A stretch of DNA of 62,248 nt from Succinatimonas hippei (GTDB lineage: Bacteria; Pseudomonadota; Gammaproteobacteria; Enterobacterales; Succinivibrionaceae): contig SFGV01000027.1 in NCBI GenBank assembly GCA_004557545.1, forward strand, positions 1 to 62,248, in the 5' to 3' direction. The notes below the pieces were generated by a model, which did no database searches, had not been told where the DNA came from, and saw only the letters and a program-made list of their open reading frames with translations. This document shows, piece after piece, positions 1 to 9,055 of the stretch (positions are counted from its first letter, which is position 1; the number at the start of each line of letters is the position of its first letter). The position numbers and the translations under genes are program-made.

Positions 1-581
1 TCAATCTGCTCCTGGTCAAGCTCATATTCCATTAAGGCCTTTTCGGCTTTCTTTCCGCTCTCCGCGGTCTTGGCCGTAGCCTTAATGAACCTGCGCACGT
101 CATCGATATTGCCGAGGTTGATCTTTTTACCATCATTAAGCCTTATGAGTCTTTCAGCGCGCCTTATGTCGCTCTCGCGTTTATCTCTCATAAAGTCGCG
201 GTACTTCAGGGAATAGGTGATGATGAGTCTCTCGTCCTGTCCTCCGTCCTCAGAGGGGATGAGACGCTCCTTGTAGAACACCTTCTCATAGTTCAGAGGA
301 TTGGTGTCATCTATGTCATCAAGACACCAGAGTTTGTCGGTACCGGACTCACGCCAGTTGCGGTTTTGCAGCTCTCTTTGCGCAATCTCGGGGTTCTCGT
401 CATCAGTAATTGGTTGGGTTATAAGAGAGCGCCCGCGGTCTAAGGCCCACTCCTTTAAGTCAGACTTTAATCTGCGAAGCGGTTTTAGGGTAATGAAGTC
501 ACGTCCGCATAAGGAGTTGAAACGCCGGTTAGCCTTTGACGCTAACCCCGCGTCAGTGCATACAATATACATACAATTTAC
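1..581 (-). pseudogene. IS1634-type transposase, C-terminal fragment, 5' truncated and running off the window
   Basis: One open frame reads leftwards from about 572 to position 1 without a stop. Its first residues (CTDAGLASKANRRF) resemble the VADAG-type catalytic strand in the middle of IS4/IS1634-superfamily DDE transposases. Later residues (YSLKYRDFMRDKR, then ALMEYELDQEQI at the window edge) fit the segment just before the C-terminal catalytic part. An in-frame TAA at 582-584 lies directly upstream, so the N-terminal half is missing and this cannot be a complete transposase. The first ATG is at 572, but it is probably not a genuine start. The rest of the element, including any terminal inverted repeat, lies outside the window. 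The family assignment is by motif recall; the truncation is seen directly. Confidence 0.6.
559..580. repeat. 11-bp tandem direct repeat upstream of the toxin-antitoxin pair
   Basis: CATACAATATA (559-569) is followed immediately by CATACAATTTA (570-580), a head-to-tail repeat with one mismatch. It lies 30-50 bp before the antitoxin start, between the transposase fragment and the ribosome binding site. RelB-type antitoxins autoregulate from operators in this position, so an operator role is possible. The repeat is direct rather than palindromic, which is atypical. Confidence 0.35.
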
Positions 582-609
582 TTAGAAAACCACAAAAAAG
601 GAGATTACC

Positions 610-891
610 ATGACTTCATCAACAATGAATTACAGTTTCAGGGTTGACCGCGAAATCAAACGCCAGTGCGAAGCGATGTACAATGAACTCGGTATAAATT
701 TGGCAACCGCCTTCAATGTTTTTATGCGTCAATCTCTGAGAGCAGGAGGCTTCCCATTTAATGTCCGACTTGAGGAACCAAACAGGAAAACAATAATGGC
801 CATGATTGAGGCAGAAAACATAGCCAAAGATCCTGACGCAAAGCGCTACTCTGACGTTGAAGAAGCTTTGAAGGACTTAAAGGAAGAATGA
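610..891 (+). CDS. dinJ: RelB/DinJ family antitoxin
   Basis: A 93-aa protein with the RelB/DinJ ribbon-helix-helix signature: N-terminal beta strand YSFRVDREIKRQ, then a helix and turn reading LGINLATAFNVFMRQ. The C-terminus is acidic and probably wraps the toxin. These antitoxins bind and neutralise the ribosome-dependent RNase encoded next to them and repress their own promoter. A strong ribosome binding site AAGGAG (598-603) sits 6 nt before the ATG. The toxin gene overlaps the end by 4 bp (ATGA), the usual arrangement for translational coupling. The pair lies beside a truncated transposase, in keeping with the mobility of such modules. Confidence 0.9.
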   Translation: MTSSTMNYSFRVDREIKRQCEAMYNELGINLATAFNVFMRQSLRAGGFPFNVRLEEPNRKTIMAMIEAENIAKDPDAKRYSDVEEALKDLKEE

Positions 892-1184
892 GTAAATACG
901 ATGTTGCATGGACCGGTCAATTTAAAAAAGACTACAAATTAGCCAGGAAAAGAAATCTGAAAATAGAACTTCTTGATGAGATAATTCGAAAGTTGTCCAG
1001 AGGCGAAGTTCTTTCACAAGAAAACATCGATCATGCGTTGTCAGGAAACTGGTCAGGATATCGTGAATGTCATGTTCAACCAGACTGGCTTCTAATCTAC
1101 CGCATTGAAGAAGGTCTGCTGATACTGACTCTTACCAGAACTGGCACACACTGTGAACTGTTTGGCAAGTATTCAATAACATAG
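888..1184 (+). CDS. yafQ: YafQ family toxin (ribosome-dependent mRNA endonuclease)
   Basis: A 98-aa RelE/ParE-fold toxin. The residues known to matter in E. coli YafQ all appear: His49 in DHALSG, His62 and Asp66 in CHVQPDW, and His88 with Phe92 in TGTHCELFG. YafQ cuts translated mRNA in the ribosomal A site and arrests growth when its antitoxin DinJ is degraded. The gene overlaps the antitoxin stop by 4 bp and has no independent ribosome binding site, so it should be translated by coupling. The protein has the family's usual length and no broken motif, so the toxin is predicted to be active. Confidence 0.92.
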   Translation: MSKYDVAWTGQFKKDYKLARKRNLKIELLDEIIRKLSRGEVLSQENIDHALSGNWSGYRECHVQPDWLLIYRIEEGLLILTLTRTGTHCELFGKYSIT

Positions 1185-1535
1185 GTCTCGTCTTCTTGAT
1201 GAGCCTTTTTCTTTTTCAGAGCTATCGAAACTTCCTTGATTTACCGCAGTTCTGCCCTTCATTCCGCTCAAAAATCAGCCGATTTTGACATATCAACCGA
1301 AGTCACAACCCCAAAGTTGTGTTGGGAACACGTCATAATAATCACCTAGCCTTAAATTGTCTTAACCTCGTGTTCGGATTGCACATCGGTAATTTTTGAT
1401 TACGTTTTAGCCAAAAGTATCTCTGTTGATATGTTCCCCTATACGTGTATGTTGTAACGGGATACAGGCAGAAGGTCTTTTAAACACCCTGCAGATTTCT
1501 CGCAAAGCCTTATAAATCAGGGGGGTTCAATGGCG
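1185..1535. other. 351-bp gene-free stretch
   Basis: No convincing coding frame on either strand. It holds a small inverted repeat CCCAA/TTGGG (1310-1314 and 1322-1326) without a T-tract. It separates the rightward toxin-antitoxin pair from the convergent rlmD gene. No clear intrinsic terminator was found. Confidence 0.5.
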
Positions 1536-2885
1536 TTACTTTCGAGACATGAGCACTGCCGTCTCGACGTGCGCCGTGCGCGGGAACATATCGAACATTC
1601 CCCACTGCTCAATGCGGTACCCTGAGCTGGTTAAAAGCGGGATATCGCGCGCGGCGGCCAGAGGATTACAGGATATAAGAACCACCTTTTCAAACTTCTT
1701 GCCGGCACAGTACCGGCAGGCGCGGTTCGCCCCTTCCCGACCGGGATCCATTACCACTGCGTCATAATGCTCACGGGCAAACTCATCTTTTTCAAACGCC
1801 TCATCAAGATCACAGGTCACAAATGAAGCGGATGTCAGTTCTGCATCCCGAGCGCTCTTTTTTGCAAGCTCAATCATGTCGGAGACAACATCTACTCCGG
1901 TTACTCTGGCACCACTTTTTGCTATTGGCAGCGTGAAATTGCCAATACCACAGAAAAGATCCAGAACATTCATCCCGCTTTTCGGGCCTACAGCGTCAAG
2001 CACCCTTTTGACCATCGCGCGGTTCATTTCCGAATTCACCTGCACAAAACTGTCAGCGCGGCATAAGATCTTTATTCCGTATGAATTAAGGAAAAGCTGC
2101 CCGTCATCTCCGCATACTGTTCTGGTTTTAATTAGTTCGGTCACACCTGTAGCGTTTCGAGAAGGAACAGGCTCCTGAACCGAAATCACCAGTGAGTGTT
2201 CTTTGGAAAACTCGCCAAGGCTTTGCTCATCAGCTTTGGAAAGTCTTGAGGTTATCCGCAGGTTTATCCCGGTTAACCCGTCTGTGCTTACCAAATCACA
2301 ATGGCCAATTTTTCCTCTGCATTCAAGCTTTGACAAAAACACCCCTAAGACAGGCAAAAGAGCGTTTAGCTTAGGCGTCAGCGTAATACACGACTTGATG
2401 TCACAGAGCTTCTTGGATCCGCCTTCCCTGAACCCGAGGTGAAACTGACCGCGGTCATAACGCGCGGACAATCTGCAGCAACGGCGGTAGCCGGTTGAGC
2501 TTCCACGCTCGATAAAGGATGGTTCCGGCAGTTCAATACCGGCTTTTTTAAAAACTCTTATGATCCCATCTGCCTTCGCGCTCAGGGCTACCTCAGGCTT
2601 GATATGCGATAAGGGGCACCCGCCGCATTCATCGTGAAACAAACAGGGATCCTCAAGACGCTCAGAGGATCGCTTTAGAAGCTTTATTACCTCACACTGT
2701 CCGGTAGTGCCCTTCTGCCATATTGGCTGAACCCGCGCTACCTCGCCTGGCAGTAATCCCCTGCAAAACCAGACACACCCACGGGTCTTACCTACTCCCT
2801 GCCCTTTAATATCAAGAGATTCACATGTAAGTTCAAAGGCGCTTCTGTCAAAGGCCTTCTTTTTTGGGACGTAGAAACTGACCAT
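1536..2885 (-). CDS. rlmD: 23S rRNA (uracil-1939-C5)-methyltransferase RlmD (RumA)
   Basis: An S-adenosylmethionine-dependent RNA m5U methyltransferase of the TrmA/RlmC/RlmD family. It has an N-terminal TRAM domain (LDIKGQGVGK), then an iron-sulfur cluster region (CLFHDECGGC plus a later CDIKSC), then a Rossmann methyltransferase domain (VLDLFCGIGNFTLP). The catalytic cysteine is in ISCNPLAAARD near the C-terminus. The start MVSFYVPKKK aligns with E. coli RlmD; a longer frame reaching 2942 adds 19 unrelated residues inside recO and was not used. The chosen start still overlaps the end of recO by 38 bp, suggesting coupled translation. In enterobacteria pdxJ-acpS normally follows recO, so rlmD here occupies an unusual place. 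Confidence 0.9.
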   Translation of the reverse strand: MVSFYVPKKKAFDRSAFELTCESLDIKGQGVGKTRGCVWFCRGLLPGEVARVQPIWQKGTTGQCEVIKLLKRSSERLEDPCLFHDECGGCPLSHIKPEVALSAKADGIIRVFKKAGIELPEPSFIERGSSTGYRRCCRLSARYDRGQFHLGFREGGSKKLCDIKSCITLTPKLNALLPVLGVFLSKLECRGKIGHCDLVSTDGLTGINLRITSRLSKADEQSLGEFSKEHSLVISVQEPVPSRNATGVTELIKTRTVCGDDGQLFLNSYGIKILCRADSFVQVNSEMNRAMVKRVLDAVGPKSGMNVLDLFCGIGNFTLPIAKSGARVTGVDVVSDMIELAKKSARDAELTSASFVTCDLDEAFEKDEFAREHYDAVVMDPGREGANRACRYCAGKKFEKVVLISCNPLAAARDIPLLTSSGYRIEQWGMFDMFPRTAHVETAVLMSRK

Positions 2886-3588
2886 TCTCGGTCTCCTTGA
2901 GAAAAGATGCGTAAAGCTCCCGTGAATGAAGCTTCCTTCCATTTAAAAGCGCCGCGATCGCGGTATGGTTAACGATTTTTAAGGCAGATCTGGCCTCAGG
3001 ACTGTTAAGCTTCCCCGCGGCCACCTCATTTAAGGCTCTGCCGCTTAGCTTTAGAAAATCTCCACTCTGAGCCTCAAAGAAGCCGCTTCCCGGCACATAA
3101 ACATAGAGCTCATCAGGATCAAAGCGCTGTTCTCCAAAATCCGGAGCATAGCCCAGAACCTGCAGAATTCCGCTTTCAAAAGAGCGAAGCGCCATGAACT
3201 CATCGCCGCGTCCAATGCCGTCGATTGTTTTAATATACAGAGCAAAAAACTCCGGGCTGCCTTCCGTATCACGATAAAGCCAGTAGATCAGCTCATTTAC
3301 ATATTGCGCGCTGAATACCGCCGGAAGCGGGATTTTCCTTATCATCCCAACCGGGCGCGCCGAGCATAATGTTAGAAGTTCGGAATGCCCGGCGATAAAT
3401 TCACACTCAAGCGGCGTGAATGGCTGCAAAACCGCCCTCGTATGATTTACGGTTTTAGCTGAGGATCTGCATACGGCGCTTACGCGCCCGTGCTCAAGAG
3501 AGAGCAGCGTAAGCAGTAATGAATGCTCGCGATACGGTCTGCTGTGTATGAGATAACAGGCCTCTGGTACCCTTGGATGTGATTTCAC
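2848..3588 (-). CDS. recO: DNA repair protein RecO
   Basis: A 246-aa protein with the RecO N-terminal OB fold (ACYLIHSRPYREHSLLLTLL, then HGRVSAVCRSSAK) and a helical C-terminal domain (DFGEQRFDPDELYVY, LKIVNHTAIAALL). RecO works with RecR and RecF to load RecA onto SSB-coated single-stranded DNA during gap repair. Its ATG overlaps the era stop by 4 bp, and the conserved rnc-era-recO order supports the call. The zinc-binding cysteines found in some RecO proteins are not evident, as in E. coli. Confidence 0.92.
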   Translation of the reverse strand: MKSHPRVPEACYLIHSRPYREHSLLLTLLSLEHGRVSAVCRSSAKTVNHTRAVLQPFTPLECEFIAGHSELLTLCSARPVGMIRKIPLPAVFSAQYVNELIYWLYRDTEGSPEFFALYIKTIDGIGRGDEFMALRSFESGILQVLGYAPDFGEQRFDPDELYVYVPGSGFFEAQSGDFLKLSGRALNEVAAGKLNSPEARSALKIVNHTAIAALLNGRKLHSRELYASFLKETENGQFLRPKKEGL

Positions 3589-4496
3589 TGTCTTTCAAAG
3601 TCTGTATAACCAAGACTCTTTAAAGCTCTCTCATCATCCGCCCAGCCAGCTTTAACCTTGACAAAGAGCTTGAGAAAGACTTTTTTGCCAAAAAGCTTTT
3701 CCATATCTATTCTGGCTTCAGTTCCGATCTTCTTGATGCGGCTTCCGCCCGCGCCGATAACCATTTTTTTCTGCCCCTGACGCTCAACCAGAATAGTGGC
3801 GCTTATACGCAAAAGCGCGTCTTCCTCAACGAACTCGTCAATTTCAACGGTAGATGAATATGGAAGCTCATCTCCCATCTGACGCATTAACTTCTCACGT
3901 ACGGTTTCAGCTGCCAGAAAGCGCGATGATCTGTCAGTAATGCTGTCATCAGAATACAGATGATCACCTTCCGGAAGGCACTCAAAAATAACCTTGCGCA
4001 GTTCCTCAAGATTTACCGCTTTGAGCGCCGATACCGGAACCACGGCTTTAAAATCCATTTTCTGAGACAGCCGCTCTATCACGGGGAGAAGCTCATCGCG
4101 ATCCTTGCGCAACATGTCAAGCTTATTGATGCAAAGTACGGCCGGCACTCCCGCCTCATTAGCCTGCCTTACTCTGGCGAAAGCCATTTCATCATCATCG
4201 TTCCAGCTGAACGGATCAACCACAAAAATTACCGCGTCAACCCCGCTGAGCGCGCTCTGGGCGGCGCGGTTCATCAGGTGGTTAATCGCCCGTTCCTCTT
4301 TGCGGTGCATTCCGGGGGTATCCACATAGGCGGCCTGATACTCGCCTTTTGTGTCAACTCCGAGAATACGGTTACGGGTGGTCTGCGGTTTGCGCGAGGT
4401 TATGCTGATTTTCTGACCGATCAGATGGTTCATCAGCGTAGATTTACCTACATTGGGTCTGCCGATTATGGCTACGAATCCGAAATGTTGTGCCAT
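3585..4496 (-). CDS. era: GTPase Era
   Basis: Essential GTPase that binds 16S rRNA near its 3' end and helps mature the 30S subunit. The GTPase domain shows G1 GRPNVGKST (about residues 12-20), G3 DTPG and G4 NKLD. A C-terminal KH domain follows (VIGAGGSRIKKIG). The start MAQHFGF at 4496 was chosen because GAGG lies just upstream and E. coli Era begins similarly; a longer frame to 4547 adds 17 residues inside rnc. It begins 7 bp after the rnc stop and ends overlapping recO by 4 bp, so rnc-era-recO is one unit. Confidence 0.96.
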   Translation of the reverse strand: MAQHFGFVAIIGRPNVGKSTLMNHLIGQKISITSRKPQTTRNRILGVDTKGEYQAAYVDTPGMHRKEERAINHLMNRAAQSALSGVDAVIFVVDPFSWNDDDEMAFARVRQANEAGVPAVLCINKLDMLRKDRDELLPVIERLSQKMDFKAVVPVSALKAVNLEELRKVIFECLPEGDHLYSDDSITDRSSRFLAAETVREKLMRQMGDELPYSSTVEIDEFVEEDALLRISATILVERQGQKKMVIGAGGSRIKKIGTEARIDMEKLFGKKVFLKLFVKVKAGWADDERALKSLGYTDFERQ

Positions 4497-4503
4497 TTTT
4501 TCC

Positions 4504-5220
4504 TCAGCGCTTAAGCTGCTTGAGCGGATGTTCCTGTATATAAGCAAGAGCCTTGCCAGCGGCTTCCTGTTCTGCGCGGCGTTTGGAGGTGCCGCTGCCC
4601 TGAAACACCGGGATCCCTTCGATCATGACTGAAACATAAAAAAGCTGATTGTCATCCGTGCCTTTTATCTCATCCAGATGATAGGAAGGCAGATTGCGAT
4701 GCAGGGATTGGAGCTTCTCCTGAAGCGATGACTTGTGATCCTTCTGGCCTTCACCCGGCTTTATAGTCTCGAGTCTTGTTTTAAACCATGAGAGAACCAC
4801 CGCGCGGACACGCGGATAGTCGTCATTGGAGTCAATAAACATCGCCCCGATTATCGATTCCACGGCATCGGCAATAAGCGACTGACGTCTCATTCCGCCG
4901 GTTTTGAGCTCCCCCGGTCCCAGCCTTAAGCAATCACCTATTCCGTATTCCCGCGCGATCTGGGCAAGCGTTACCTCACAGACCAGCGTGGAGCGCATGC
5001 GGGTAAGATCACCCTCTGGAGATCCCGGAAACAGATCGTACAGACGCCTCGCGATAACCATACCCAGTATGGAATCACCAAGATACTCAAGTCTTTCGTT
5101 ATGCACAGGTCCGAAACTGCGGTGCGTAAGCGCCTGTTCCAATAGCCTGATATTCTGAAAGGCATAACCCAGGCGAAGCTCAAGATTTTGCAACGCGAAC
5201 AGGTTTACCTGCTCTTCCAT
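4504..5220 (-). CDS. rnc: ribonuclease III
   Basis: Double-strand-specific endoribonuclease that processes rRNA precursors and many structured mRNAs. The 238-aa protein has the signature NERLEYLGDS (41-50) with metal-binding Glu45 and Asp49, and the second acidic pair Asp118/Glu121 in DAVESIIG. A C-terminal double-stranded-RNA-binding domain ends in SKRRAEQEAAGKAL. The start shares one base with the lepB stop (TGATG), a tight coupling. In E. coli RNase III cuts its own leader; no comparable leader exists here because lepB abuts directly. Confidence 0.96.
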   Translation of the reverse strand: MEEQVNLFALQNLELRLGYAFQNIRLLEQALTHRSFGPVHNERLEYLGDSILGMVIARRLYDLFPGSPEGDLTRMRSTLVCEVTLAQIAREYGIGDCLRLGPGELKTGGMRRQSLIADAVESIIGAMFIDSNDDYPRVRAVVLSWFKTRLETIKPGEGQKDHKSSLQEKLQSLHRNLPSYHLDEIKGTDDNQLFYVSVMIEGIPVFQGSGTSKRRAEQEAAGKALAYIQEHPLKQLKR

Positions 5221-6131
5221 CAGTGAAGGCCTCCAAGCCTGCTGAAGTTAAACGATGAAGGAACCCAGGACGGAAGTAGGCTGTCATTTCCGCGATCAAA
5301 GCTGAAAGAGAGCCACACACATACGGTTCTTCCGACAAGATTCTCATAAGGGACAAATCCCCAGAATCTGGAATCCTTGCTGTTGTCGCGGTTATCCCCC
5401 ATCACGAACACGCTGTTATCAGGAACCTTCCAGGCGCCCTGTGGCAGACCTTCCTGCTTGTAGAAATAGCTGTCAAATGATCCGGAATTCGGGTTCACCT
5501 GAATACGGTGTTCGGCATCGCCCAGCTTTTCCATGTATACATCAAAGTTCTCGCGCGCAAACCCGTTGCCCTCAGTAAGAGTTCCGAGACTCTTGCGCTC
5601 AATAGGAGCCGCGTCAGGCTCTGGTTTGGTTCCATTTGGGAATATATAAAGCTGTTTATCCTTATATACGATGATATCCCCGGGCAGCCCGACCACGCGC
5701 TTTATATAGTCAACCGAAGGATCCTCTGGGTATTTGAATACGACCACATCACCACGTTTGGGTTCACCTGTTTTTATGAGCACAGAATTGGTAAAGGGGT
5801 TACGGATCCCATAATCCCATTTGTTAACCGCGATAAAATCGCCATCCTGCAAAGTAGGCAGCATCGACCCTGACGGGATGCGGTATGGCTCATACAGGAA
5901 CGCCCGGAACAGGAATACAAACAGAATTATGAAAAACAATGAGCCACTCTGTCCGATGATCCCGCCCGGTTCCATGATCGCCGCAAGCTCTTTCTTGCTT
6001 GCCATCGGATTATTCTTCTTAAACTCCTCAGCTTTTTTCAATCTGGCAGGACGCCTTTTTACACGGTCATAAAGCCAGCACACGCCGGTCAGCAGACTTA
6101 ATACAGCCAGAATTACGGAAAAAATATTCAT
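5220..6131 (-). CDS. lepB: signal peptidase I
   Basis: Membrane-bound serine protease that removes signal peptides from exported proteins on the periplasmic side. Two N-terminal membrane segments (about 3-20 and 64-80) enclose a basic loop. Catalytic Ser89 lies in PSGSMLPTL and the general base Lys144 in YIKRVVG. The substrate-pocket box MGDNRDNSKDSR is intact. Length 303 aa, close to the 324 aa of E. coli LepB. The ATG shares one base with the lepA stop, as in the usual lepA-lepB operon. Confidence 0.96.
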   Translation of the reverse strand: MNIFSVILAVLSLLTGVCWLYDRVKRRPARLKKAEEFKKNNPMASKKELAAIMEPGGIIGQSGSLFFIILFVFLFRAFLYEPYRIPSGSMLPTLQDGDFIAVNKWDYGIRNPFTNSVLIKTGEPKRGDVVVFKYPEDPSVDYIKRVVGLPGDIIVYKDKQLYIFPNGTKPEPDAAPIERKSLGTLTEGNGFARENFDVYMEKLGDAEHRIQVNPNSGSFDSYFYKQEGLPQGAWKVPDNSVFVMGDNRDNSKDSRFWGFVPYENLVGRTVCVWLSFSFDRGNDSLLPSWVPSSFNFSRLGGLH

Positions 6132-7942
6132 CAGCTTTCCTTACCTACCTTCAATATGGCAAGGAACGCTTCCTGAGGGACATCGACCTTGCCTAGTTTC
6201 TTCATTCTCTTCTTACCGGCCTTCTGTTTTTCAAGCAGTTTGCGTTTACGTGTTATGTCGCCGCCATAACACTTGGCCAGCACATCCTTGCGCATCTGCT
6301 TTACAGTTACGCGGGCGATTATCTGCGCCCCTATCGCAGCCTGAATAGGAATATCAAACATCTGGCGCGGGATCACCTCTTTCATGCGATCGATGATCTC
6401 TCGACCACGGGACACCGCTACGGATCTGTGAAGAATTACCGCAAGAGCGTCAACTCTTTCACCGGCGATCAGGATATCCATTCTCACGAGATCTTCCTTG
6501 CGGAAGCATTTAAAACCGTAATCAAGGGACGCGTAACCGCGTGAAACCGACTTGAGGCGGTCGAAGAAATCCAGTACAACCTCGCCCATCGGGATCTCAT
6601 AGGTCAGAGCGACCTGAGATCCATGGTAGACCATGGAGGTCTGAATGCCTCTCTTCTCAAGGCACAGCTGCATGATCGGACCCACATAATCAGAGGGCGT
6701 CAGCATACGGCACTCGGCTATAGGCTCGCGGATCTCGGCTATATTGCTCACCGGGGGCAAAGCCGCGGGTGAATCGACATGGAGTATTTCTCCTCCGGTC
6801 GTAACCACCTCGTAAATAACCGTAGGAGCGGTTGTGATCAGATCCAGATTGTATTCGCGTTCAAGTCTTTCCTGGATGATCTCCATATGCAACATCCCAA
6901 GAAAGCCGCAACGGAAACCAAAGCCCAGCGCTTTTGAATTCTCAGGCTCGAAAAATAGTGACGCGTCATTTAGCGAAAGTTTTTCAAGCGCATCCCTGAA
7001 CGCGTTGTAGTCATCGGTGTTTACCGGGAACATGCCGGCATATACCTGAGGCTTGCTTTTCTTAAAACCCGGTAATGGCTCAGTACAGCCGTTCTTATCA
7101 TGGGTAATGGTGTCTCCTACAGGCGCACCATGAATAGTCTTGATATCACAGGCAACCCAACCTACCTCACCGCAGTTGAGCACGTCCACGTCAACTCTCT
7201 TGGGAGTTGAAATACCCAGGCGCTCAACCTGCCAGGTATCTCCGCGGCTCATGACCTTGATCTTGTCGCCACGCCTTAAGGTGCCGTTTTTTACCCTTAC
7301 CAGAGCGACTACGCCAAGATAATCGTCAAAATAGGAATCTATGATCAGAGCCTGCAGGGGAGCGTCAGGAGAACCGCCAGGAGCCGGGATGCCATGAACT
7401 ATGCGTTCAAGCACATCCTCAACGCCAACTCCGGTTTTGGCGCTGCAACGGCACGCGTCATGAGCCTCTATACCAATCAGATCCTCTATCTCATCGGCCA
7501 CCTTGTCAGGATCGGCAGAAGGTAGATCAATCTTGTTGAGTACAGGTATTACCTCCAAATTAAGATCCACAGCCTGATAGCAGTTGGCAAGCGTCTGCGC
7601 TTCTACGCCCTGTGTGGCGTCTACCACCAAAAGCGCGCCTTCACAGGCAAAAAGCGAACGTGAGACCTCATATGAAAAGTCCACATGCCCCGGCGTGTCG
7701 ATGAAATTAAGCTCATAGGTCTTTCCGTCTTTTGCTTTGTACTTTAGTGTAACAGCCTGAGCCTTGATGGTAATTCCGCGCTCACGTTCAATGTCCATGT
7801 TGTCAAGCACCTGCGCCGTCATCTCGCGCGAGGAGAGACCGCCGCACATCTGAATAAAGCGGTCTGACAGTGTTGACTTGCCATGGTCTATATGCGCTAT
7901 TACCGAGAAATTCCTAACCAGACTGCGGTCGTAATCTGCCAT
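6131..7942 (-). CDS. lepA: elongation factor 4 (LepA)
   Basis: Translational GTPase that acts on stalled or assembling ribosomes. The 603-aa protein has G1 AHIDHGKSTL, G2/RGITI, G3 DTPGH and G4 NKID, then EF-G-like domains II, III and V. The LepA-specific C-terminal domain (KRKLLEKQKAGKKRMKKLG) is present. Length and start (MADYDRSLVRNF) match the family. The gene is preceded by 114 bp after rseB, where minus-strand TTGACA occurs but no well-spaced -10 was found. Confidence 0.97.
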   Translation of the reverse strand: MADYDRSLVRNFSVIAHIDHGKSTLSDRFIQMCGGLSSREMTAQVLDNMDIERERGITIKAQAVTLKYKAKDGKTYELNFIDTPGHVDFSYEVSRSLFACEGALLVVDATQGVEAQTLANCYQAVDLNLEVIPVLNKIDLPSADPDKVADEIEDLIGIEAHDACRCSAKTGVGVEDVLERIVHGIPAPGGSPDAPLQALIIDSYFDDYLGVVALVRVKNGTLRRGDKIKVMSRGDTWQVERLGISTPKRVDVDVLNCGEVGWVACDIKTIHGAPVGDTITHDKNGCTEPLPGFKKSKPQVYAGMFPVNTDDYNAFRDALEKLSLNDASLFFEPENSKALGFGFRCGFLGMLHMEIIQERLEREYNLDLITTAPTVIYEVVTTGGEILHVDSPAALPPVSNIAEIREPIAECRMLTPSDYVGPIMQLCLEKRGIQTSMVYHGSQVALTYEIPMGEVVLDFFDRLKSVSRGYASLDYGFKCFRKEDLVRMDILIAGERVDALAVILHRSVAVSRGREIIDRMKEVIPRQMFDIPIQAAIGAQIIARVTVKQMRKDVLAKCYGGDITRKRKLLEKQKAGKKRMKKLGKVDVPQEAFLAILKVGKES

Positions 7943-8056
7943 ATGAGTTCTTGCCTGAAATCCTTATATTAAGGTGGGTTCCGAAAGACGCGGTGTCAAA
8001 GCTCCCGCTGAAATCAGTGTGGATTTTAACACAGCGCGCAACGGCTTCCCGGGTGG

Positions 8057-9034
8057 TTACCTTGCCGATGCGCCGTCTGATTGCCGTTCCGGATTATTTT
8101 GCTCCGAAGATACTTCAGATAAAACCTGACGGGCAAGTTCCATCGGGATTTCTCCTGTCACGGCATACTCCCTGTTGGCATCCTGTGTGCGATAAACACT
8201 AAGCGTCCCGGCGCTGACTTCCTGCAGATAAAGCGAGGAGCGCGAGTTTATGTAGACACGAAACGAGAACAGTCCGTCTGAGAACTGCTGATACGGGCTT
8301 ACATTACCATCATCCATCTGAACCGATCCTTCAGACATCATATGAAAGTAACGGGGAATTTTTATAAATCCCCACGGCTCAAGGTTCTTCTGCCCGGCAG
8401 GCTTTGATAACGCGAAATGGTCAAACTCCGCGTCTGAAAACTCATTGTCACCGGACACATCATTCCTGACATCGGTAGCGCTTATTTTAAAAATCCCGGC
8501 TCCTGACGGAGTTGTAACATTAAGCTCAACAGGTACTCCGTACTTATCATCAAGCGCGATGGCAAAACCATAGCGCTGATCACTTTTTGGAATGAGCCTT
8601 ATAAGTGATACCCGGTGTCCGTTTAGTCTGGTACGTCCGGAAAAAACGCACTGATACCCCTGAAGTTTTGTTTTGGCAGACATCAGGCGGTCAAAAACCT
8701 GCGTAGGACGCCATGTCAGAGGTTGTCTGGCTCCGCGATCCTCATTGAAGTCAAATCCTGAAAGATCCCGTAAGGCATAGCCGGCTACCGCTCCGTTTAA
8801 AGAACGCCACAGCGCGTACTCGTGCGCGTTCTTTGAAAGATGACGGTAGGTAAAAGGGAGCATTCCCCTCTGATCTCCCGCAGCGGCTGTAAAACTGATG
8901 TTTGAAGAACTGAAGCTCTGCTGGGCCTTTAAAAAGACCGCCATACAGCCTTCATCTTCCGCATACGCGGGACTTATGCAAAACAAAACCGCTAACAGCG
9001 CAAAGCCGCAGGCGGTTTTTACAAGTTCGGGCAT
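8057..9034 (-). CDS. rseB: sigma-E regulatory protein RseB (MucB), periplasmic
   Basis: Periplasmic regulator that binds the anti-sigma factor RseA, shields it from DegS and senses lipoprotein or LPS intermediates. The first 25 residues form a cleavable signal peptide ending in AYA. The large lipid-sensing domain (YRHLSKNAHEYALWRSLNG) and the smaller C-terminal RseA-binding domain (FSDGLFSFRVYI) follow in MucB/RseB order; total 325 aa. It lies directly after rseA. rseC, which completes the E. coli operon, is absent here. Confidence 0.88.
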   Translation of the reverse strand: MPELVKTACGFALLAVLFCISPAYAEDEGCMAVFLKAQQSFSSSNISFTAAAGDQRGMLPFTYRHLSKNAHEYALWRSLNGAVAGYALRDLSGFDFNEDRGARQPLTWRPTQVFDRLMSAKTKLQGYQCVFSGRTRLNGHRVSLIRLIPKSDQRYGFAIALDDKYGVPVELNVTTPSGAGIFKISATDVRNDVSGDNEFSDAEFDHFALSKPAGQKNLEPWGFIKIPRYFHMMSEGSVQMDDGNVSPYQQFSDGLFSFRVYINSRSSLYLQEVSAGTLSVYRTQDANREYAVTGEIPMELARQVLSEVSSEQNNPERQSDGASAR

Positions 9035-9055
9035 TGTTTTTTTAATTCTGCTGTA

